This document shows, piece after piece, positions 48,384 to 56,146 of a DNA stretch of 64,000 bases; position 1 is the stretch's first letter, and each line of letters starts with the position of its first letter. Location: contig NZ_PZPO01000007.1 in NCBI RefSeq assembly GCF_013306565.1, positions 54,027 to 118,026 of the forward strand, read 5' to 3'. The notes under the pieces were generated by a model. The model saw only the letters and a list, made by a program, of their open reading frames with translations. It searched no databases and was not told where the DNA came from. The position numbers and the translations under genes are program-made. Source of the DNA: Hyphomicrobium sulfonivorans (lineage in GTDB: Bacteria > Pseudomonadota > Alphaproteobacteria > Rhizobiales > Hyphomicrobiaceae).

Positions 48384-48842
48384 ATGTTTAACTGGTTGCG
48401 TGGCAAGAAGAGAGCGGCTTCAAGCGTCAGTCCAATTGGGCCGCTCGCTTTCAAGTCGAACGACGCCGCTTTCGCATACGCCTGCCATCAAATGCAAAGT
48501 GATCTCGCCGAAGGAGTATTCCTGCCAGCCATAGTTCTTGACGCATCGAAGGAATTCGGCACGCAGAAGGCAGTTGCAACCGATGCGAAGGGGATTCAAA
48601 CGGCGCTTCTTCTCGTATGCAGTCGAGACGGTGGCTTTCGCGTCATGGCGCAAACGGCATCGAAGGATGGCCCAACAATCACAGTTGGTGATCTTGTAGC
48701 GTGGCAGGCCATGGCGTTCCGTCAAGAGTTTGCCAATCTCGGTTCCGATGAGCGGTTCGGCTGGATGGGCCTCGTTCTCGGAACCCTAAAGCCCGAGTGG
48801 CACAATGACGTCGGTTGGGTTGGGGCAGATCGCTTCCGCTAA
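48384..48842 (+). CDS. Hypothetical protein
   Basis: The product has 152 residues from an ATG with GTGAGG upstream; the frame is open earlier but not protein-like. The start MFNWLRGKKRAAS is a basic amphipathic segment, and the rest (FKSNDAAFAYACHQMQSDL, ILVCSRDGG-like strands, AWQAMAFRQEFANLG) looks like a small globular cytoplasmic protein. Proteins of this sort occur on alphaproteobacterial mobile elements, but I know no function. It is the first intact cargo gene after the recombinase debris. Confidence 0.68.
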   Translation: MFNWLRGKKRAASSVSPIGPLAFKSNDAAFAYACHQMQSDLAEGVFLPAIVLDASKEFGTQKAVATDAKGIQTALLLVCSRDGGFRVMAQTASKDGPTITVGDLVAWQAMAFRQEFANLGSDERFGWMGLVLGTLKPEWHNDVGWVGADRFR

Positions 48843-49157
48843 TGGCGTGAGCACCGACAGGCCGGCGACTGGTTCTGGCCAACCCGAAGTTACGCGACGA
48901 GAGCCCAGCGTAGGTGGTCGGTCCCATTAGCGGAAGTCGGCCGAATCGTGGTCGACATTCTGATGCGATCGCCGACCAGGTCCGCTCACAGATTGCTGCT
49001 GACATGGCGCGCGACGGAGCGCTTCTGATGCTCGGTTCCACCCGCGGAAGTCGCTCACATCCCTGTCGCCCCGCGACCGCAATGCCGCTGCTCATTTCTG
49101 AGCGGGGCGCCGAACCGAACGATGAAAATCTGGCCGTGATCGGTTCGATTTAGCCGC
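48843..49157. other. Intergenic stretch, no gene supported
   Basis: The 315 bases have a few open frames on the plus strand but none with a ribosome-binding site or recognisable product. Given the broken genes on both sides, this is probably decayed sequence. Confidence 0.4.
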
Positions 49158-49377
49158 TAGGGCTTAGCTAAAAATGCCTTGCGGTCGGCGTCATTAGTCA
49201 GCTCAAACCGGGCCTCATGATACTGCGCCTTCGCAACGCTCTCCGAGAACATTTTGAACGGTTTTTGAAATGCTCAACGACTTCTTCGTCGTAGATGCCG
49301 TAAGCAGGCATGATCACGAAGCTCGTCGCGTACATGCTGAGCATGTGCTCGACATCGAATTTCGGTAGGGATGCCAT
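49158..49377 (-). pseudogene. Frameshifted small gene remnant
   Basis: From an ATG at 49377 the frame reads MASLPKFDVEHMLSMYATSF and on to GIYDEEVVEHF. A shift by one base there gives QKPFKMFSESVAKAQYHEAR, FELTNDADRKAFLAKP and a TAG at 49158. Both halves are coherent and join at a run of A around 49268, so this looks like a protein of about 72 residues with a single frameshift. No family is recognised. Confidence 0.55.
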
Positions 49378-49773
49378 GGCGCCTGGACCGCAAAGTTCGG
49401 ATGAAGGCGCTCAACCTACGCCGACTGGCGGCCCGTGTCATCGAAGCGCTGGCCAAGGGGGGCCTGGCACAGCGTTAGCCGTGCGGCTACGCGCCGGTAG
49501 CCAACAATGCGCGGGTAGACGACGGGAGTTCGTCCCAGAAGCTGACATTTAAGCGGCGATATTGAACAGCCCAGAAGCGGGTTAGAGCAGGGCCGCTCCC
49601 GGTGAAAAACCGACCCAGACGTGACGTTCAGCGGTCCGAGGGAATTCTGACAAGTCACCAACACCATCCCCCGAGCTGGTGCTCACATGACCGCATTCGC
49701 TGCTCAAGAACCTGAGCGCGCCACTTGGGTGGCAAGCTTCCAATGAGTATTCGCATCGTGTAGATTAGGCCTC
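49378..49773. other. Intergenic stretch with probable gene debris
   Basis: A plus-strand frame at about 49380-49480 reads RRLDRKVRMKALNLRRLAAR and further until a stop, without a start of its own. It looks like a fragment of a lost gene. The rest shows nothing. Confidence 0.35.
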
Positions 49774-50895
49774 ATGGCCCAACATCTTCCTGGAAAGGTT
49801 GCCCGTCTCATCTCGGATTTCCTAACGATCGGCGAATTGACGACGTTGATCGAACACGAGATGGAAAAGCGCATTGTTGCGCGGCATGGGCTTGTCAAAT
49901 TGGATGCGCTCCTGACCCTGGTGGCGCGCCTAAAGAACAGCATTCGTGACGCCCTTCCGCCCACTCAGAAGAAGGAGATCGGGCGTTTGGAGGACCTCAT
50001 TGCGCGACTCCGCAAAGATCTCGAAAAGAGCGACATGGCGACCGGCCGTGATGCCCTCGCAGCGCATGCCTTGCACCTCGACCTAATGCGGATCGTCGAT
50101 GCCTGGAAATGCATGGGAGAAACGACCTATGCCGTGCTGGCTTCTGACCTCAAGGAGATCGATGCCGAACTGTTGAGGATCGCAAACAGCTATCCTGCTG
50201 CGCTAGCTTATCCCGGCGCGTTCACTTTTTCTGTCGAGCAAACGTGGCAGGAGGTATGGCGCAATGACACCTATCTTGGAGATCCAAATCGCCCCAGACT
50301 CGCCAACATTTATCCGGGGATCGGAACGGCAGGGATCGTGGCGTCGCTGCCTGGAGGACATCCAGCCCAAGACGTGACAATCCGGGCAACCGGCATTGCA
50401 ACGTTTCTACGGCAGGTGCGGATCATGTTGCAGGCCGTTAGCCGAGGATGCGAGGTCGAGCGTTTGTTCGCGGAGATGATGCTGAATGATTATTGCGCGC
50501 TGTGGGAGTTGCTCTTCGTTTCAGGCGTGCAGAATGAGCACGGAAAGGTCGATCTTTGCGTACTGGACCATTGGACCAGCGATGGCTGGTGCGGGGCATC
50601 ATGCCTTGCTGCGCTGAAGAACAATCCGCATCCGGATCTCGGTGCATGGCAGCAAACACGGAACAAGGTGACGGCTCATGTTGATGCGGATGCCGACATT
50701 TGGAGGGCCGACCTGAAGCATTGGCCAATGACGGTCGATACCTTGATCGATGAAGCGCTGCGCGTCATCGAAGCGATGAGAGATTGTGCTTCACTTGATA
50801 TTCGCTCGAAGTTCTTCTTCATTCCGCCGACCCAACTTACTGGTGAGGTTGTGGGACTTTCTAATCAGGCCGGCCGATACTGGAAGGATGGCTGA
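49774..50895 (+). CDS. Uncharacterised protein with HEPN-like R-x5-H motif
   Basis: The product has 373 residues and no membrane span. The first 100 residues are helical and charged, with a coiled-coil-like stretch (KKEIGRLEDLIARLRKDLEK, residues 66-85). Near the C-terminus TRNKVTAHVDADADIW gives Arg296 and His302, the R-x5-H spacing of HEPN ribonucleases, with the Asn/Lys and following His-x-Asp pattern seen in several HEPN toxins, and a hydrophobic helix follows (VDTLIDEALRVIEAMR). That is the only functional hint. It is followed on the same strand by the GIY-YIG gene (180-base gap) and then the nuclease-NTPase gene. Whether the three form one system is inference. Confidence 0.7.
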   Translation: MAQHLPGKVARLISDFLTIGELTTLIEHEMEKRIVARHGLVKLDALLTLVARLKNSIRDALPPTQKKEIGRLEDLIARLRKDLEKSDMATGRDALAAHALHLDLMRIVDAWKCMGETTYAVLASDLKEIDAELLRIANSYPAALAYPGAFTFSVEQTWQEVWRNDTYLGDPNRPRLANIYPGIGTAGIVASLPGGHPAQDVTIRATGIATFLRQVRIMLQAVSRGCEVERLFAEMMLNDYCALWELLFVSGVQNEHGKVDLCVLDHWTSDGWCGASCLAALKNNPHPDLGAWQQTRNKVTAHVDADADIWRADLKHWPMTVDTLIDEALRVIEAMRDCASLDIRSKFFFIPPTQLTGEVVGLSNQAGRYWKDG

Positions 50896-51073
50896 GCCCA
50901 CTTCATTACGTCGGCCCCGGTGAGTCCCGTTGGAGCCGACCGCGTAGTGGTCCGTATCGAGGTGGCGAGCGGATGACCAGCGCCGACAGCCCTTAAGGCA
51001 AAGGTATGATTGCGCGCGCCATCGCGGGGCTCTCCGGCTTTTGTGGTTCAGCGCTAGATCGGGGGGATGCGAG

Positions 51074-51703
51074 GTGACCAAGCGACCAATTTCCGTCGTC
51101 GTCGAGAACCTGAAGACGACAAGCGACAAGATTCGCGCCTTGCTTCGTGAAGGCTACTTAAGAACTGAGATCGCTCAGTTTCTCGACATCCGATACCAGC
51201 ACGTCCGCAAGGTTGCCGTCGATGCCGGGATCGAAGACGGCGTTCACCGCGGCATTGCCGTGGTGTCGAAGGCCAAGTCTATCTCGAAGGTTAGGGAGGA
51301 CGTCGCCATAGAGGTGCTGGTCGACGCCGGGTTCGAAAAGGTAGGTACCTGGGTGGGCGACGGAGTCGGAGGAATTGCGCTCGACACCGGGGCGCCTAGA
51401 GATGCGGGGGTTTACGCCTTCGTGGTGCAAGGCTTGATCAAGTACGTGGGAGTAAGCCGTGCCGGCATCCGCACCCGCATGGCAAACTACCGCGTAGGGC
51501 AGAAAGGCCAGAGGACTAGCGCGCGTGTAAACCAAATTATCAACGAACACGTCGCAGCGGGAACAGTTGTCGAAGTTTATGTCGCCACACCTCCTGCTCT
51601 TCAATGGAATGGCCTTCCTGTCGTCACGGCAGCAGGACTTGAGGCTGGACTGATAAAGATGATCCAGCCGCCCTGGAACAAGGCAGGCATGCGTATCCGC
51701 TAA
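51074..51703 (+). CDS. GIY-YIG nuclease with N-terminal helix-turn-helix
   Basis: The product has 209 residues from a GTG at 51074. Residues 24-51 (LREGYLRTEIAQFLDIRYQH) look like a helix-turn-helix. The GIY-YIG domain spans about 110-205: GVYAF (112-116) and KYVGVS (123-128) form the two-strand core, Arg133/Arg135 in GIRTRMANY are in place, and AGLEAGLIKMIQPPWNK holds the catalytic Glu190. All key residues appear present, so an active DNA nuclease is expected. The HTH may confer sequence or DNA-structure specificity. The NTPase gene starts 192 bases downstream on the same strand. Small GIY-YIG proteins occur in both selfish elements and defence loci. Confidence 0.82.
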   Translation: MTKRPISVVVENLKTTSDKIRALLREGYLRTEIAQFLDIRYQHVRKVAVDAGIEDGVHRGIAVVSKAKSISKVREDVAIEVLVDAGFEKVGTWVGDGVGGIALDTGAPRDAGVYAFVVQGLIKYVGVSRAGIRTRMANYRVGQKGQRTSARVNQIINEHVAAGTVVEVYVATPPALQWNGLPVVTAAGLEAGLIKMIQPPWNKAGMRIR

Positions 51704-51895
51704 CGCCCGAATGAGTAAGGGTAGCGGGATCCCGATAGCGGCAGTCGCATGATCTCCACCCAATCAGGCGCACTTTGGTGTGGGTGACGCGAAATTAGAC
51801 TTAGACGCGCGTAAGTCCACCCGGCCATTGTTGCCGTTAGCTTCCTCGCACGGCTTCGAGGCGAGGCCTTTGTCGATCCATACCTGAGGCCAACG

Positions 51896-54800
51896 ATGAT
51901 TTTCGATGTCTCGCCGCAGCGCATAGAGGGACTCGACGCAAACGGGCTTGTCGAGGTTCTTCGAAGGCTTCTGCATGCCGAAGCACAGTTGGCGGGAATC
52001 CAACTGCGCTCAGTATCGGTTCCGCTGCAAATTACTGTGGCTGACGGTGGCGAGGACGCTCGGATATACTGGACTGGTGGCCACGAGCAGACCAACTATC
52101 TTCCATCGCGCTATTGCATCTTCCAGGCAAAGGCGGGCGACCCCGGCCCTTCGGGTTGGAAGAAAGAGGCTTGGACCAAATCGAGCCGCAAGACAAACGC
52201 AAAGCGAAAACTCTCCAAGGCGTTGATCAGTGCGGTTGAGAACGGCGCCTCATACATTGGCTTCACTTCCACGGGACTAGTGGGGCCTGCATACGATGAG
52301 CGGATTCAAGCGATCAGAGACGGCATCGCAGAAGCCGACGGCGATCCCACGGTCTTGTCAGGAATCGACATCTACGACGCTAACAAGATTGCGGCCTGGG
52401 CCTCGCAACATCCTTCAGTAGCGGTCTGGCTGAATTCGCGTGTCCTCGGAATTCCTCTCGCGGGGTTCACGACACGCGATGGATGGGAAAAGCAGGTCAA
52501 CCGCGCCAACGTGAAATACGTAGCCGATGAATGCGCAAGGTTTTCACTGGGAGGAGAGATACGCACGACGGAGAGAAGAGATCCCGCTAGAAACACGGTG
52601 AACGCTGAGCAAGCGAGGGAACGCCTTCTTGCCCACCTTCTCACATCCGGCAACTGCGTGAGAGTAGTCGGTCCTTCGGGCGTCGGAAAAAGCCGCTTCG
52701 TGTCCGAAGCGTTCAAAGGCGCTTCTGACATCGCGGAACTTGTTACGGAAAATGCAGCGATCTTCTGTGACTACAGGATTGTTGGATATCATCAGCTCGT
52801 TCAGGTGGCGCAGTCCATCGCCCATGCTTCCTCGTCGGCAATCTTGGTTGTTGACGAATGTCCGCGCGAGGTTGCGAGCGAACTGTCTGATATCGCTGCG
52901 TACGAGGGCTCTGAGCTTCGCATCGTCACGATTGATATCGAGGAGAGGGAACTTCAAGGAAGCAACTTCCTGAGCCTCAACATCGGACCGAGTGATCGGG
53001 CTCTTGTGGAGGCAATAATTAGGGAGCGCCTGAACAGTGCAGACAGCGCAACGGTCGACTACGTTGCGGACCTCTGCGGCGGGTTTCCTCGAATTGCTGT
53101 CCTAGCGACGGAGAGCAATGAAGGAAAGCCGCCAAACCTTAAGTCGATCGAAGATGTTGTTGAGCGCGTGCTGAAGGGATCCGGCGTTGTTGAGCGCGAC
53201 CATCGTCGGGCCGTTGAATGTTTGTCGCTATTCGCAAGATTGGGTGCGGACGACGACGACACGGAAATATTCAACACCATAGCATCCAAGCTGGCTGGCT
53301 TGGATGGGGACCGAATGTACGAGTACTTGGTCGAAGCGGCTAGGAATGGTCACGTTGTTGACCGCAGAGGCAGGTTCTTTGTCGCTCAACCGGAACCTAT
53401 CGCACGATTTCTTGGTAGAAGGCGTCTCGACGCCAGTCGCGCCACAACCGTTCTTAGTTTTGTTCAACAGGCGCCAGATAGAGTTCTCGCCCTCTTCTTC
53501 GAGCAATGGCGCTACTTCGATGAAACCAGGTTGGCGCCCACAGTAGCTCAGCGGCTACTTCAACCCGAATCGATGCTTGGCACCTTTGAGGGACTGGATT
53601 CGGAGCGAGGCTCGTCATCGCTAAACGCGCTTGTCCATGTCGCGCCGGACGCGGTCGCTGCCACGCTACACCGTGTTTTTAGGCAAACCTCCCTGGACGA
53701 GTTGAATGCGTCCCGTGTTGGACGCAGGCAGATAGTCTGGGCTCTAGAAAAGCTAGCCTTTCGTCGCCAGACGTTTGCGATTGCCGCCCGGCTTCTGATG
53801 CGATTGGCAGCCGCTGAGAATGAGTCGTGGGGCAACAACGCACTTGGTCAGTTTAAGCAACTTTTTCAGCTCCAATTGAGCGGCACGGAGGCAGGCCCAA
53901 GTGAGAGGTTTGTGGTCTTGGACGAAGGCCTCGCATCCAGCGAGGATGCGGTGATCGATGTCTGCCTTGAGGCGCTCGCTCGAACGTTCGAAACAGCACA
54001 CTTTAATCGAGCTAGCGGAGCTGAGAAAATCGGTACACGGCCCGCGCTAGTTGATTGGCGGCCCACCACCTGGGGCGAGATTTTTGAATTTCACCGTCAA
54101 GGACTTTCTCGGCTTACGGCCGTTTGGAGGCGAGGTGATGGCCGCGCGCCTCGCTGCGAGACGATCTTCACTACGCATCTACGCGGGTTACTCTCCGATG
54201 GTCTATTCAACGACATCAAAGCATTCATCGCGGAGGTTCGGACTGTCAAGGAACAGTGGTTTGAGGCGCTAGAGGCTGTAGGAGACTGGTTGTATTTTGA
54301 TGCGGAGGGCACGCCCCAGGAATTCGTCGACAAGGTAAGATCTCTATACGACGACCTCATGCCTACTGACGTCGTCGATAAAGCATTGCTCTACACAAAG
54401 TTCTGGCGCGCCGATATTCGTGATCCCGACTCTCGCTACCGATCAGGATCGGATGGGACTAAGGATTTCGACTATTCTACCCGCATGGCGCGGAAGATTG
54501 CAGTAGAGATATCAGTTGATGCTTCGCTCTCAAGACGTGCTGTCGAAGTCATGGCCGGTCAGAAGCTAAATAGTGGATTTGAGTTCTCGAACGAGTTGGC
54601 TTTGCGGGCGGCGAATCCGGTCGAACTGCTGGAGCTAGCTGTCCAGACATACGAAGCCTCGACGAGCGAAAAAAGTCTGCAGTTCATAAGGGGACTTTTG
54701 CACGGTATCGATAAGCGAAATCCCGATGAAGGTACCCGTGCGCTAGAGGTGCTGAGGGATTACGAAACCTTCAAGAACGATCTGATACGCGCATATACAG

Positions 54801-55783
54801 CAGTATCGATAACACCAGCCCGCCTTGCTGAGATCGTTGAAGCGTTGGATAACGGAAGTCTCAACCCGGGCGAATGTGTTGTGCTCTCTTATGGCCGCGG
54901 ACTTGACGGACTTGCAGCCAACGAGCTTCAGCCCTTCCTGGACGCGCTCGCCCGCCGCAACGACGCGGAAGGAATCTGGAGCACGATGCAGGTGCTGCAG
55001 ATGTATCAGCTAGGTCGTGATCGACTGGACCCGATTATTGAGACGACGATCAAGCACCTGCTCGCGTCTCCGGTAGTTGTCGCAGAAGGAGTGGAAACGA
55101 ATCGAGACGGGTTCGTTTTTGAGTCTTTACTCGAGATTGTCAGTAAGAGGGGCACCCTGGACGAGGCGTTCGTGGGCGCGTTGTGTGATCAGATCATCGC
55201 CTTGTGCAAGACCCGAGACTACGATGTGTTTTCGGCACTCGATGGACCGTTCAGGAGTGTAACCGTGCTACTCGTGCGGACGACGCCTTTAGTGATTTGG
55301 CATCAGTTGGCGCGGTTTTATGAGAATGCGAGTCCTATCGAACGGAATCAACTCGATGCGCTTGTCGGGGCGCCTGAGAGTGCAGAGGAGTATCAAAACG
55401 CGGGTGTCCTGTTTGGAGTGCCAGAATCCGCGGTTTTCGACTGGGTGCGGGGGGATCCGAGGCTCCGCTCCGGCTTCCCATGCGATTTCTATCCGATATT
55501 GGAAACTGATGCGGCAGGCGACGCGCACTGGCATCCATCTATGCAGCGGCTCGCTGATGAATTCGGGAAGTGGAAAGCGTTTCAGGTGGGCCTCGCCGCC
55601 AGACTCCGTCCTTCCTCCTGGTGGGGGTCGAGAGTTCCGTTTTTGAACGCTATACTCGCCCCACTTGAGTCCTGGTTTTCTCACCCGACTCCAGAGCTGG
55701 CCATGTGGGCGCGCGAGACCCACAGTGCGCTGGAGCGCGAAATTGAGCGCGAGCAGACCAGCGATGACGAGGACCGGCTTTAG
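51896..55783 (+). CDS. Large P-loop NTPase with N-terminal PD-(D/E)XK-like nuclease domain (Avs/STAND-like layout)
   Basis: The product has 1295 residues; GAGG lies seven bases before the ATG. Residues 1-180 resemble a Mrr-type restriction fold: GGED (51-54) supplies the Asp and FQAK (76-79) the Gln-x-Lys of a D-(Q/E)-x-K site. A P-loop follows: Walker A GPSGVGKS (259-266) and Walker B ILVVDE (Asp320, Glu321), then an ATPase lid and winged-helix-like region. From about 480 to the end the protein is a long helical, repeat-like array without clear motifs, as in sensor domains. This order (nuclease, NTPase, helical sensor) is that of Avs anti-phage proteins, which recognise phage proteins and then cut DNA. 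Close relation to a known Avs type is not shown. No tetratricopeptide consensus was seen. Confidence 0.8.
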   Translation: MIFDVSPQRIEGLDANGLVEVLRRLLHAEAQLAGIQLRSVSVPLQITVADGGEDARIYWTGGHEQTNYLPSRYCIFQAKAGDPGPSGWKKEAWTKSSRKTNAKRKLSKALISAVENGASYIGFTSTGLVGPAYDERIQAIRDGIAEADGDPTVLSGIDIYDANKIAAWASQHPSVAVWLNSRVLGIPLAGFTTRDGWEKQVNRANVKYVADECARFSLGGEIRTTERRDPARNTVNAEQARERLLAHLLTSGNCVRVVGPSGVGKSRFVSEAFKGASDIAELVTENAAIFCDYRIVGYHQLVQVAQSIAHASSSAILVVDECPREVASELSDIAAYEGSELRIVTIDIEERELQGSNFLSLNIGPSDRALVEAIIRERLNSADSATVDYVADLCGGFPRIAVLATESNEGKPPNLKSIEDVVERVLKGSGVVERDHRRAVECLSLFARLGADDDDTEIFNTIASKLAGLDGDRMYEYLVEAARNGHVVDRRGRFFVAQPEPIARFLGRRRLDASRATTVLSFVQQAPDRVLALFFEQWRYFDETRLAPTVAQRLLQPESMLGTFEGLDSERGSSSLNALVHVAPDAVAATLHRVFRQTSLDELNASRVGRRQIVWALEKLAFRRQTFAIAARLLMRLAAAENESWGNNALGQFKQLFQLQLSGTEAGPSERFVVLDEGLASSEDAVIDVCLEALARTFETAHFNRASGAEKIGTRPALVDWRPTTWGEIFEFHRQGLSRLTAVWRRGDGRAPRCETIFTTHLRGLLSDGLFNDIKAFIAEVRTVKEQWFEALEAVGDWLYFDAEGTPQEFVDKVRSLYDDLMPTDVVDKALLYTKFWRADIRDPDSRYRSGSDGTKDFDYSTRMARKIAVEISVDASLSRRAVEVMAGQKLNSGFEFSNELALRAANPVELLELAVQTYEASTSEKSLQFIRGLLHGIDKRNPDEGTRALEVLRDYETFKNDLIRAYTAVSITPARLAEIVEALDNGSLNPGECVVLSYGRGLDGLAANELQPFLDALARRNDAEGIWSTMQVLQMYQLGRDRLDPIIETTIKHLLASPVVVAEGVETNRDGFVFESLLEIVSKRGTLDEAFVGALCDQIIALCKTRDYDVFSALDGPFRSVTVLLVRTTPLVIWHQLARFYENASPIERNQLDALVGAPESAEEYQNAGVLFGVPESAVFDWVRGDPRLRSGFPCDFYPILETDAAGDAHWHPSMQRLADEFGKWKAFQVGLAARLRPSSWWGSRVPFLNAILAPLESWFSHPTPELAMWARETHSALEREIEREQTSDDEDRL

Positions 55784-55879
55784 GCGCTGACTGTTGTGGT
55801 CATCTCGCGGATGCCTCTGTAGAAAACTCTCATTGATCTCAACGCGGCCTCAGGTGCTTCGCGACTTCACGATATTCTT

Positions 55880-56146
55880 TCAAGTGGCATGAGCGTGCGC
55901 CTGAAGGGCCAGCGAAACTCCAGTTCCAGATGCTTCACAGCAGGGTAGGTCCGCTTGAGGGACAGCAACAGTCCTCGCTGACGGCGGCACATGGCCGATG
56001 CTCGATCCGTACTGGATGTCCGCTTCCTCGGCAAAGCGAAGTTGGAACGGATGGTTTTTGATATCGCCTTTGGCAGGAAGACAGTTCGCTCTCTGAAAGC
56101 GGGCACGCGTCTCTGTTCCTCTGACATAATCCACGCGGCAGCTCAT
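55880..56146 (-). CDS. Small ORF coupled to the HelD-like helicase gene
   Basis: The frame has 88 codons. Its ATG overlaps the helicase stop (ATGA), the signature of translational coupling. The first half, DIKNHPFQLRFAEEADIQYG, looks like real protein; the second half is Ala/Val-rich and less so. A competing frame starts at 56127. The gene may be a short partner or a fragment of a once longer C-terminal gene. No family is recognised. Confidence 0.38.
   Translation of the reverse strand: MSCRVDYVRGTETRARFQRANCLPAKGDIKNHPFQLRFAEEADIQYGSSIGHVPPSARTVAVPQADLPCCEASGTGVSLALQAHAHAT

Noticed and set aside
48914..49153. 79-codon plus-strand frame in the island
   Set aside because: No start signal, low protein likeness, and it lies in a region of debris.
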